In this document: in pieces, positions 17,428 to 25,138 of the stretch
How the letters are laid out: every line of letters begins with the position of its first letter
Numbering within the stretch: position 1 is the first letter of the stretch
NCBI GenBank assembly: GCA_029268555.1
Contig: JAQWNN010000050.1
Location: 1 to 45,157, forward strand
Source: Flavobacteriaceae bacterium
Lineage (GTDB): Bacteria; Bacteroidota; Bacteroidia; Flavobacteriales; Flavobacteriaceae
Reading direction: 5' to 3'
Length of the DNA: 45,157 nucleotides
Made by a program: the position numbers and the translations under genes
The notes under the pieces: model-generated
What the model saw: the letters and a program-made list of their open reading frames with translations, nothing else
The model's database searches: none
Told to the model about the DNA's origin: nothing

Positions 17428-19299
17428 CTAACGACCCATGCTAACGAGAAGGACACTTATGTCGCTTGGATTTATTCCGCTTATCCTAGAGGCCTGTGCT
17501 AAAGTTGTTGGTTGAATTTTAGTAAGCTTTTCTTTAGCTTCATGAGATAGAGAGGCTAATCTCTCATAATCAAATTCAGGCGGAATTTTGATGTTTTCTA
17601 ACCGCTTTAGTTTGTCTGCTGTTCTTTTTTCTTTATCAATATATCCTGCATATTTAATTTCGATCTCGGCTTGCTCGAAAATTTCATCATCCATTGCATT
17701 CTCGTCAAGAAAAGATATAATGCTTTTAAATTTTAATAAATCGTTTCTTTTAATATTTGGTCTAGAAAGTAGTTTTGAAAACTTATCTTTTTGTCTCACT
17801 TCACCGTCGTTGTTGTTTCGAAGAATCTTATTAGCCTGAGCGAGACTATAGCTAGATTTCTCTAAATACAATACTAAGTCTTTGCCTTTTTTTTGTTTCC
17901 GTTCAACAGATCGCATCCTTTCATCTGAAGCTAGGCCTAGTTCATATGATTTTGCTGTGAGCCTCTGGTCTGCATTATCTTGACGCAAAAGTGTTCGATA
18001 TTCAGCTCTTGAGGTAAACATTCTATATGGTTCATCTGTACCCTTCAAAATTAGATCATCTATTAGGACTCCAATATAAGCTTCTTCTCGGCCAAGAATA
18101 AAGGGTGTTTTGTTTTTGCTTTTTAAATGAGCATTTATTCCTGCCATGATTCCTTGAGCACCTGCCTCTTCGTATCCAGTAGTTCCATTAATTTGGCCTG
18201 CAAAAAATAAATTTTGGATCCTCTTCGTTTCTAAACTGTGATATAATTGTGTTGGGGGAAAGTAATCGTATTCTATAGCGTAGCCGGGCCTGAAGAACTT
18301 AACGTTTTCAAACCCTTTGACCTGCTTAAGCGCTTTATATTGTATGTCATCAGGGAGGGAGGTAGAGAAACCATTAACATAGACTTCAACGGTATTCCAG
18401 CCTTCGGGCTCAACAAATACTTGATGCTGAGATTTCTCACTAAATCGATTAATTTTATCCTCTATAGAAGGGCAATATCTAGGCCCTGAGCTTTGAATAG
18501 AACCATTAAACATAGGAGAACGATCAAAACCTGTTCTCAGGACCTCATGAACATTATTATTTGTATGCGTAATATGGCAACTAATTTGTTTGGTCAATGG
18601 TTGTGTCAAATTAGTGAATGAAAATTTCAATGGCTTAGAGTCTCCTGGTTGTTCTTCCATTTTGGAATAATCCAAAGATCGTCCGTCTACACGCGGGGGT
18701 GTTCCAGTTTTCATTCGCCCAGAAGAAAATCCTAGTTTCTCTATTGCAGCAGTAAGGCCGGTGGACGGTTTTTCTCCAGCGCGTCCGCCGCCGAAGTTTT
18801 TTTCACCTATATGAATTAACCCGTTTAAGAATGTGCCGTTTGTAAGGATAACTGTTTTACTGTATATTTTTAATCCAAGAGAGGTTTTTACCCCAAGGAT
18901 TTGATCTTTATCTATAATTAAGTCAACAACCGTGTCTTGATAAAAGTCTAACTTTTTTGTTTTTTCAAGTAATGATCTCCATTCCAATGTGAAGAGACTT
19001 CGGTCTGATTGAACTCTAGGACTCCACATAGCAGGACCTTTTGATTTATTAAGCATTTTATACTGGATTGCGCTTCTATCTGATACAATTCCTGAATATC
19101 CTCCCAAAGCATCTATCTCCCTTACAATCTGTCCTTTAGCAATACCGCCCATAGCAGGATTACACGACATTTGAGCAACATTCTGAAGATTCATTGTGAC
19201 TAAAAGCGTTTTAGATCCCAAATTTGCTGCACTTGCGGCGGCCTCACAACCTGCATGCCCAGCGCCAACGACAACCACGTCATAAGAAGATTCAAACAT
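17428..19299 (-). CDS. mnmG: tRNA uridine-5-carboxymethylaminomethyl modification enzyme
   Basis: FAD-dependent enzyme (GidA) that with MnmE modifies wobble uridine 34 of several tRNAs. At 623 residues it is full length. It has the N-terminal FAD site DVVVVGAGHAGCEAA, the family signature GPRYCPSIEDK, and the second signature region GYEEAGAQGIMAGINA. It overlaps ybeY by eight bases. parS-like palindromes lie just downstream of its stop and just upstream of its start. mnmG is classically origin-linked in many bacteria. Confidence 0.98.
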   Translation of the reverse strand: MFESSYDVVVVGAGHAGCEAAASAANLGSKTLLVTMNLQNVAQMSCNPAMGGIAKGQIVREIDALGGYSGIVSDRSAIQYKMLNKSKGPAMWSPRVQSDRSLFTLEWRSLLEKTKKLDFYQDTVVDLIIDKDQILGVKTSLGLKIYSKTVILTNGTFLNGLIHIGEKNFGGGRAGEKPSTGLTAAIEKLGFSSGRMKTGTPPRVDGRSLDYSKMEEQPGDSKPLKFSFTNLTQPLTKQISCHITHTNNNVHEVLRTGFDRSPMFNGSIQSSGPRYCPSIEDKINRFSEKSQHQVFVEPEGWNTVEVYVNGFSTSLPDDIQYKALKQVKGFENVKFFRPGYAIEYDYFPPTQLYHSLETKRIQNLFFAGQINGTTGYEEAGAQGIMAGINAHLKSKNKTPFILGREEAYIGVLIDDLILKGTDEPYRMFTSRAEYRTLLRQDNADQRLTAKSYELGLASDERMRSVERKQKKGKDLVLYLEKSSYSLAQANKILRNNNDGEVRQKDKFSKLLSRPNIKRNDLLKFKSIISFLDENAMDDEIFEQAEIEIKYAGYIDKEKRTADKLKRLENIKIPPEFDYERLASLSHEAKEKLTKIQPTTLAQASRISGINPSDISVLLVSMGR

Positions 19300-19717
19300 G
19301 ATTTTGTCGTTTCACGTGGAACATATTTAAAAATTGGTCTTCAAGGCGTCTCATTTGTTTTTTATCTGAATCAGATGCGTCTGTATAGCCTAAGCAATGT
19401 AAAACTCCGTGCACCATAACTCTAATTGTCTCATTTTCAATACTTTGAGAAAATTCTTCCGCTGACAGCGCTATGGCCCATAAGGAAATAAAGAATTCTG
19501 CTCTTAGCGTTTTATTTTTTGAATAATTAAAGCTTATTATATCTGTATTTGTATCGTGTTCTAAAAATTCTTTGTTAAGCTCAAGCATTTTTTCTTTAGA
19601 AACAAAATTGTAGATGAGTTTGTCAATGCAATAATCATGTGAATCTACATAAGATTCAAGTAATATATTAAACTCCTCTTGAGAAATAAAATCTGGTATG
19701 TTGTTATGCGTTATGAT
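19292..19717 (-). CDS. ybeY: endoribonuclease YbeY, probable non-AUG start
   Basis: Metal-dependent RNase for 16S rRNA 3' maturation and ribosome quality control. The zinc motif is HGVLHCLGYTD, with Asp as third ligand as is common in Bacteroidota. The first ATG in frame (19588) would give only 98 residues and cut off the N-terminal alpha/beta element. The frame is open upstream, and the extra 43 codons read as ordinary YbeY sequence (…NIPDFISQEEF…KLIYNFVSKEK). Reading from ATC at 19717 gives 141 residues, the normal length, and aligns with the usual MI-start. Neither ATG, GTG nor TTG occurs in that stretch, so the start is probably ATC (or the following ATA). Confidence 0.85.
   Translation of the reverse strand: MITHNNIPDFISQEEFNILLESYVDSHDYCIDKLIYNFVSKEKMLELNKEFLEHDTNTDIISFNYSKNKTLRAEFFISLWAIALSAEEFSQSIENETIRVMVHGVLHCLGYTDASDSDKKQMRRLEDQFLNMFHVKRQNHV
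19308..19323. promoter_or_regulatory. second parS-like site (14/16 match)
   Basis: CGTTTCACGTGGAACA matches the parS consensus TGTTTCACGTGAAACA at 14 of 16 positions, including the CACGTG core. It lies inside the 3' end of ybeY, where it encodes part of FHVKRQ, and only eight bases upstream of the mnmG start. With the site at 17405 it brackets mnmG. Confidence 0.6.
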
Positions 19718-19731
19718 TGTAAATTTTTGTA

Positions 19732-19739
19732 CAAATATA
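19732..19739 (-). promoter_or_regulatory. -7 promoter box of ybeY-mnmG operon
   Basis: Minus-strand TATATTTG, a perfect TAnnTTTG match, 14 bases upstream of the proposed ATC start of ybeY. Its position implies transcription starts just before that codon, which supports the long form of YbeY. Confidence 0.6.
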
Positions 19740-19782
19740 ACGGATTTGTACAGCTCTGAATAGATAAGTGGGAAGAAGCTAC

Positions 19783-19790
19783 TATCTTTG
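19783..19790 (+). promoter_or_regulatory. -7 promoter box of gltX
   Basis: TATCTTTG followed by eight bases and the gltX ATG. The implied 5' leader is only a few bases. No TTG is found at the expected -33 distance. Confidence 0.65.
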
Positions 19791-19798
19791 CTAAAAAA

Positions 19799-21283
19799 AT
19801 GAAAACACGTGTACGTTTTGCACCAAGTCCTACAGGGGCTTTACATATAGGAGGTGTCCGAACAGCTTTGTTTAGTTACCTGTACGCAAAGAAAAACAAT
19901 GGGGTTTTTATATTAAGAATTGAGGACACAGATCAGAGCCGATATGTTAAAGGAAGCGAGGAATATATACATCAAGCGCTTGATTGGTCAGGTTTGACTC
20001 CCGACGAAGGGCCTTCTGTAGGGGGTGATTTTGGTCCTTATAGACAAAGTGAGCGAAAAGAAATTTATAAACAACATATAGATCTTTTAATTAAAAAAGG
20101 CAAGGCCTACTATGCTTTTGACAAGGCTGAAAGACTGATCGAGGCAAGAAAAATTGAAGAAGACAATGGAAAAACATTTAGATATGGAGCTGAAAATAGA
20201 ATGTCCTTTGAAAACAGCTTAACTTTATCTGATGATGTTGTCAAGGAAAAGCTTCAGGGTGATTACGTTGTTCGTCTAAAGATTGATTCTGGAAATGAAA
20301 TATCTGTTTTTGACGAGATAAGAGGAAATATTTTGCTAGACAGCTCCCTTCTTGATGATAAAATTTTAATTAAAGGTGATGGCATGCCAACCTATCACTT
20401 TGCGAGTGTTGTTGATGATAAACTAATGGAAATAAGTTGTGTAATAAGAGGTGAGGAGTGGCTTCCGTCTTTGCCAATACACAAGCTCATATATGATGCT
20501 TTTGAGTGGGATACGCCAAAGTTCATGCATTTGCCTTTAATTTTAAAGCCCTCTGGTAAAGGAAAATTGTCTAAAAGGGATGGTGATAAAGATGGCTTCC
20601 CTGTGTTTCCTATTTCATGGGGAAAGTCATCTGTAGGCTTTAGAGAGAGTGGGTTTTTGACTGAAGGGTTTATAAATTATTTAGCTCTTTTGGGGTGGAA
20701 TAGTGGAACAGAGCAAGAAGTTTTTTCTTTTGAAGAGCTTAAACAAAATTTTAGTGTTGAAGGAGTTCAAAAAGGGGGTGCGCGATTTGATTTTGAAAAA
20801 GCTAAGTGGATAAATCACAAGCACATTGACCGCCTTAGTCCTGAAGAGCTGATTAGTTTGCCTTTGGTAAAGGATAAGCTAAAACGGGTAGATTCTTCAA
20901 AGCATCTCGCATTGATCCAGTTGCTAAAAGAGCGTCTGTTCACAATAAATGATCTTCAGGCTGAAATCAGTTGGGTAAGTGAAAGACATCCTTATGATGA
21001 AAAAGTTATGCGAAAGCTTAAATCAAAGAGTCCCGATATTATACTTGAGGGGGTTTCAAAAATTTTGAATGAGTGTAATGAGTTGAAAAAGTTAAAAGAT
21101 TTATTAATGCCTTGGGCTAAAGAAAATGAGATAAATATTGGCTTGATGATGCAGTGTTTTCGTTTTGCATTAGTCGGCAAATTAACTGGTCCTGACTTAT
21201 TCGGGGTTTGTAATATCTTGGGTAAAAACGTATCTTTAGATCGTATTATGCATGCAATCTCCTATTTTAAACAAAAAAATTAA
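19799..21283 (+). CDS. gltX: glutamate-tRNA ligase
   Basis: Class I synthetase charging tRNA-Glu. It is 494 residues long. The HIGH motif is in PSPTGALHIGGVRTALF and the KMSKS motif is KLSKRDG, both in the expected places. The C-terminal half is the anticodon-binding helical region. The gene is unusually G-rich on its coding strand compared with plus-strand genes in the right half of the window. The SPFH gene starts five bases after its stop, so the two form an operon. Confidence 0.98.
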   Translation: MKTRVRFAPSPTGALHIGGVRTALFSYLYAKKNNGVFILRIEDTDQSRYVKGSEEYIHQALDWSGLTPDEGPSVGGDFGPYRQSERKEIYKQHIDLLIKKGKAYYAFDKAERLIEARKIEEDNGKTFRYGAENRMSFENSLTLSDDVVKEKLQGDYVVRLKIDSGNEISVFDEIRGNILLDSSLLDDKILIKGDGMPTYHFASVVDDKLMEISCVIRGEEWLPSLPIHKLIYDAFEWDTPKFMHLPLILKPSGKGKLSKRDGDKDGFPVFPISWGKSSVGFRESGFLTEGFINYLALLGWNSGTEQEVFSFEELKQNFSVEGVQKGGARFDFEKAKWINHKHIDRLSPEELISLPLVKDKLKRVDSSKHLALIQLLKERLFTINDLQAEISWVSERHPYDEKVMRKLKSKSPDIILEGVSKILNECNELKKLKDLLMPWAKENEINIGLMMQCFRFALVGKLTGPDLFGVCNILGKNVSLDRIMHAISYFKQKN

Positions 21284-21288
21284 ATCCT

Positions 21289-22224
21289 ATGGTGCCATTT
21301 ATTCTTTTAGGTGTTTTAGCTCTCTTTTTTCTAACAGGAATTTTTGTGGTAAAACAACAAACGGCAGCAATTATCGAGCGTTTTGGGAAGTTTTTAGCAA
21401 TTCGGCAGTCTGGGCTTCATTTCAAAATTCCTTTAATTGATAAAATAACTGGCCGTATAAGCCTTCGTATTTTACAACTAGATGTTATAGTTGAAACTAA
21501 GACGAAAGATGATGTGTTTGTAAAGCTAAAAGTATCAGTGCAATATAAAGTTGTAAGAGAAAATGTTTATGACGCGTACTATAAACTTGACTATCCTCAG
21601 GACCAAATAACGTCATATGTATTTGATGTTGTTAGAGCGGTTGTACCAAAGATGAAATTAGATGATGTTTTTGAAAAGAAAAATGAAATAGCGAATGCGG
21701 TAAAAGGGGAGCTGAATGACGCAATGATCAATTACGGTTATGATATTATTAAAGCCTTGGTTACCGATATTGACCCTGACAGTGAAGTAAAAGCTGCTAT
21801 GAATAAAATTAATGCTGCTGAAAGGAAAAAAGTTGCTGCGCAGTATGAAGGAGATGCAGAACGAATTTTAATTGTTGAAAAGGCAAAAGCAGAAGCAGAA
21901 AGCAAGAGGCTTCAAGGCCAAGGAATTGCAGATCAAAGGAGAGAGATTGCTCGAGGTTTGGAGGAGTCTGTTGATGTGCTTAATGGTGTTGGTATTAATT
22001 CTCAGGAGGCATCGGCTCTAATTGTGGTTACTCAACACTATGACACACTTCAATCTATAGGGGGTGAAACAAATAGTAACTTAATATTATTGCCAAATTC
22101 TCCGCAGGCAGGAAGCGAAATGCTTAATAATATGGTTGCTTCCTTTACTGCAAGTAATCAAATAGGGGAGGCGATGAAAGCTCAAAACATGAAAGACAAA
22201 AATGAGCTCGACAATGAGGCCTAG
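21289..22224 (+). CDS. SPFH/band 7 domain membrane protein
   Basis: A 311-residue stomatin-like protein with one N-terminal membrane helix (residues 2-20), an SPFH domain (about 22-200, beginning KQQTAAIIERFGKFLAIRQSGLHFKIP), and a charged coiled coil rich in AEAES repeats, then an oligomerisation tail. Such proteins build ring-like assemblies on the membrane and often govern membrane protease activity, but no NfeD-type partner is adjacent here. It is cotranscribed with gltX. Its stop interlocks with that of glnS on the other strand (shared CTAG). Confidence 0.9.
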   Translation: MVPFILLGVLALFFLTGIFVVKQQTAAIIERFGKFLAIRQSGLHFKIPLIDKITGRISLRILQLDVIVETKTKDDVFVKLKVSVQYKVVRENVYDAYYKLDYPQDQITSYVFDVVRAVVPKMKLDDVFEKKNEIANAVKGELNDAMINYGYDIIKALVTDIDPDSEVKAAMNKINAAERKKVAAQYEGDAERILIVEKAKAEAESKRLQGQGIADQRREIARGLEESVDVLNGVGINSQEASALIVVTQHYDTLQSIGGETNSNLILLPNSPQAGSEMLNNMVASFTASNQIGEAMKAQNMKDKNELDNEA

Positions 22225-23888
22225 TCTTTTTTGGACCAGTTGTCTCGAAGCCCAACCGTTTTATTAAAGATTAACTTCTTTGATGTGCTGTCAGGATCAA
22301 CTATAAAATATCCTAATCTTTGAAATTGAAAGAGGTCTCCGGGCTCTACATTTAAAAGGCTTGGTTCTGAAAAACCATTCAATGTAGATAGTGAGTTTGG
22401 ATTTAAATGTGTTTTAAAGTCAACTGACTTGTCTTGATCGGGTGATTCCTCTTTAAATAATCGGTCATAGAGTCGAACATTAACAGGTAGAGCTTCTTTC
22501 GTACTAACCCAGTGAAGTGTTCCTTTTACTTTTCGTTGACTTTCCTCAGTCCCACTGCCACTTTTGCTTTTTGGATCGTAAGTACAAAAGATTTCTGTAA
22601 TGTTGCCCGATTCATCTTTTACTAACGACTCCCCTTTAATTATGTATGCATTTTTTAAACGAACCTCTTTTCCTAGGGTCAATCTAAAGAACTTTCGATT
22701 CGCCTCCTCTTTAAAATCTTCTCTTTCTATGTAAAGATATTTAGAAAAAGGCATCTTTCTAGTTCCCAACTCGGGCTGTTCAGGATTAATCTCTCCTTCT
22801 AATGTTTCAGATGTTTCGTCCGGATAGTTTAAAATAGTAAGCTTTACAGGGTTTAATACAGCCATTACCCTTGGTGCTGATATATTTAAATCTTCACGAA
22901 CTGCATGTTCTAGTAAAGACATGTCAATCACATTTTCTCTTTTTGCAACGCCCACAGCATTGACAAAGTTTCGTAAAGACCTTGGAGTATATCCCCTTCT
23001 TCTTAAGCCAGCAATTGTAGGCATTCTTGGATCGTCCCATCCAGAGACATGACCCTCCTCAATTAATTCCGCAAGTTTTCGCTTACTTGTAACTGTATAA
23101 GAAAGGTTCATTCTAGCAAACTCATGCTGTCTAGGCCTTAAGTTATCTAAAGGTGAGAGTGAGTCTAAAAACCAGTCATATAAATCTCGATGAGGTTTAA
23201 ATTCAAGCGAACAAAGAGAATGTGATATATGCTCTATATAATCAGATTGACCATGGGTCCAATCATACATCGGATATATACACCAACGATCTCCGGTTCT
23301 GTGGTGTGTTTTAAAAAGAATACGATACATAACGGGGTCTCTCATTAGCATATTTGATGAGGCCATGTCAATTTTTGCACGAAGTACGTGAGATCCTTCT
23401 TTGTGCTTCCCCTCCTTCATTTCTTTGAACAGTAATTTGTTTTCCTGAACTGAACGTTCTCGAAAAGGACTTTCTTTTCCTGCTCTAGTGGGTGTGCCTT
23501 TTTGATGAGCAATATCTTCGGAGGTTTGAGAGTCTACATAGGCAAGATTTTTGTTTATTAATTCTATAGCCCACGCATACAATTGATCAAAATAATCTGA
23601 AGCATAGCATTCTGTTTTCCAACGAAAGCCAAGCCATTGGATATTTTCTTTGATTGCATCAACGAATTGTTTTTCTTCTTTTGTTGGATTGGTGTCGTCA
23701 AAGCGGAGATTAACAGGTGCTTTATAGCGTTCTCCAAGATTAAAATTCAAGCAAATTGCCTTTACGTGGCCAATATGAAGATATCCGTTGGGTTCCGGAG
23801 GAAAACGAAAGCACAGATCTGATACAGAACGGTTGTTTTGTAAATCTTTCTCAATCAGGTTCTCTATAAAATGAAGGGGTCTCTCCAT
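22221..23888 (-). CDS. glnS: glutamine-tRNA ligase
   Basis: Class I synthetase charging tRNA-Gln, 555 residues. The HIGH motif appears in FPPEPNGYLHIGHVKAICLN and the KMSKS equivalent is VTSKRKL. The C-terminal part carries the two beta-barrel anticodon domains. Presence of GlnRS alongside one GltX indicates direct charging of tRNA-Gln. A minus-strand near-consensus -7 box (TATCTTTA, 23904-23911) precedes the ATG by 15 bases. Confidence 0.98.
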   Translation of the reverse strand: MERPLHFIENLIEKDLQNNRSVSDLCFRFPPEPNGYLHIGHVKAICLNFNLGERYKAPVNLRFDDTNPTKEEKQFVDAIKENIQWLGFRWKTECYASDYFDQLYAWAIELINKNLAYVDSQTSEDIAHQKGTPTRAGKESPFRERSVQENKLLFKEMKEGKHKEGSHVLRAKIDMASSNMLMRDPVMYRILFKTHHRTGDRWCIYPMYDWTHGQSDYIEHISHSLCSLEFKPHRDLYDWFLDSLSPLDNLRPRQHEFARMNLSYTVTSKRKLAELIEEGHVSGWDDPRMPTIAGLRRRGYTPRSLRNFVNAVGVAKRENVIDMSLLEHAVREDLNISAPRVMAVLNPVKLTILNYPDETSETLEGEINPEQPELGTRKMPFSKYLYIEREDFKEEANRKFFRLTLGKEVRLKNAYIIKGESLVKDESGNITEIFCTYDPKSKSGSGTEESQRKVKGTLHWVSTKEALPVNVRLYDRLFKEESPDQDKSVDFKTHLNPNSLSTLNGFSEPSLLNVEPGDLFQFQRLGYFIVDPDSTSKKLIFNKTVGLRDNWSKKD

Positions 23889-23928
23889 GATTTATGTTTG
23901 ATGTAAAGATAATGAATGAAATCATGGA

Positions 23929-23958
23929 TTGAAAAGAAGTAAACAGTCTTTATCTTTG
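23929..23958 (+). promoter_or_regulatory. promoter of folB
   Basis: TTG at 23929-23931, a 19-base spacer and TATCTTTG at 23951-23958 give a full Bacteroidota promoter. The folB ATG is eight bases beyond the -7 box, so the leader is only a few bases long. Confidence 0.8.
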
Positions 23959-23966
23959 TAATCTAA

Positions 23967-24341
23967 ATGGGAAAAATTTATTTAAAAAACATTCGTTTAT
24001 ATGCATTTCACGGGTGTATGGATGAGGAAGAAAAAATTGGAAGTGATTACGTTGTAAATGTAATTGTTGATTCTGACTTAAATCAGTCTTCTATTTCAGA
24101 TGATTTAAAAGAAACTGTAGACTATGTGTCTCTTCATGCAATAGTTAAGGAAGAGATGTTTACTAGGTCAATGCTTCTAGAGAATGTTGCAAACCGTATC
24201 TTAAAAAAAATTTTTTTGAAACACAAAAGTGTATCTCATGTAAAGGTAAACGTGGCGAAAATAAACCCTCCGATCAGTGGTAATGTAGAAGAGGTTGCTG
24301 TAGAAATAGAGCTCAATCGCTCTAGTTTAGGTTTTGATTAA
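23967..24341 (+). CDS. folB: dihydroneopterin aldolase
   Basis: A 124-residue enzyme of folate synthesis that cleaves dihydroneopterin to hydroxymethyl-dihydropterin and glycolaldehyde. The start KIYLKNIRLYAFHGCMDEEEKIG is the typical FolB opening with the pterin-site FHG. DTVDYVSLHA-type sequence appears as ETVDYVSLHA, and the C-terminus carries the conserved VAKINPPISG region. It stands alone, followed 22 bases later by tRNA-Cys. Confidence 0.93.
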   Translation: MGKIYLKNIRLYAFHGCMDEEEKIGSDYVVNVIVDSDLNQSSISDDLKETVDYVSLHAIVKEEMFTRSMLLENVANRILKKIFLKHKSVSHVKVNVAKINPPISGNVEEVAVEIELNRSSLGFD

Positions 24342-24348
24342 TAATTAG

Positions 24349-24356
24349 TATTTTTG
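24349..24356 (+). promoter_or_regulatory. -7 promoter box of tRNA-Cys
   Basis: TATTTTTG, a perfect TAnnTTTG match, ends seven bases before the first base of tRNA-Cys. The transcript must therefore start within about seven bases of the box, which calibrates the promoter-to-start distance for other genes here. Confidence 0.6.
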
Positions 24357-24363
24357 TAATCAT

Positions 24364-24434
24364 GGCATCGTGGCCGAGTGGCTAGGCAGAGCTCTGCAAA
24401 AGCTTCTACAGCGGTTCGAATCCGCTCGATGCCT
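24364..24434 (+). tRNA. tRNA-Cys (GCA)
   Basis: A 71-base cloverleaf. The acceptor stem GGCATCG pairs fully with CGATGCC. The anticodon stem GAGCT/AGCTT closes the loop CTGCAAA with anticodon GCA. The T arm is AGCGG-TTCGAAT-CCGCT. The discriminator is T and CCA is not encoded. The short variable region is typical of tRNA-Cys. The convergent DUF2807 gene ends four bases downstream, leaving no space for a terminator. Confidence 0.96.
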
Positions 24435-24438
24435 CATT

Positions 24439-25128
24439 TTATTCTCCGAAAAAAATTTTTCCGCTTAGTTTTCTCTCGTACACTACTTTCTCGGGTTTGC
24501 CAAAAACTCTCAAAACGCTTCCTCCGACAACTTTTGCTTCTAAAAGTTTGGTTGCCAATAAATAAGCATACCCACCACCAAGTAATTTTACTTGGGCTTG
24601 GGTCGTTTCAAGCTGTTCTGCCTCGCAGCTTCCGCCGATATTAACTTTGAGGTTCAGATTAGACACAACACCTTTCAACGCTAGTCGTCCTCCTGTATTT
24701 GCAACAGCATCGAGTCTATCGGCATAAACTTCAAAATCGATTTCCCCTCCAGTTTTTGATTCAAGGTTAAGACTTGTTTGACGTATAGGTTCTCTGGATA
24801 TAACTTGAGCGCCTTGTAAAGCAGAAATCTTATTTAATGATCTACTGTGATAAAGATCAATCTTGGTAGGTATGCTATCTGGTAAGCTTCCTAGTGCAAT
24901 TTTGATTTGAAGTATTCCGTTTCGCATTGAAAGGGTTACATCATCTGACTGTGGTCCAGAAACTACGGCTTTATTAACATCTGAATGAATAAGCGTCAAT
25001 TTAATATCCGAAAAAACTTTTATTCCATTAAAGGGTGAGGTTGTAAGAGTTTTTATTTCCTTGTCTTGTGCCATAGAAATAAAAAAAAGACATGAGCAAG
25101 AAAAAAATAATTTGATTTTTGAGTTCAT
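24439..25128 (-). CDS. head GIN (DUF2807) domain exported protein
   Basis: A 229-residue exported protein with a signal peptide (MNSKIKLFFSCSCLFFISMAQ), then a putative auto-transporter adhesin head GIN domain: a beta-solenoid-like series of short strands including FNGIKVFSDIKLTL, VNIGGSCEAEQL and KVVGGSVLRVFG. The frame also opens nine codons earlier (25155), but the later ATG gives a proper signal peptide. The start lies 11 bases after rnr's stop, so the gene probably belongs to the rnr transcript. Function unknown. It is likely surface or periplasmic. Confidence 0.82.
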   Translation of the reverse strand: MNSKIKLFFSCSCLFFISMAQDKEIKTLTTSPFNGIKVFSDIKLTLIHSDVNKAVVSGPQSDDVTLSMRNGILQIKIALGSLPDSIPTKIDLYHSRSLNKISALQGAQVISREPIRQTSLNLESKTGGEIDFEVYADRLDAVANTGGRLALKGVVSNLNLKVNIGGSCEAEQLETTQAQVKLLGGGYAYLLATKLLEAKVVGGSVLRVFGKPEKVVYERKLSGKIFFGE

Positions 25129-25138
25129 GTGTTGAAAA

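Noticed and set aside
24378-24644. 88-codon frame starting within tRNA-Cys
   Set aside because: It covers the tRNA and the opposite strand of the DUF2807 gene, and its composition (Arg/Leu/Ser rich) looks non-coding.
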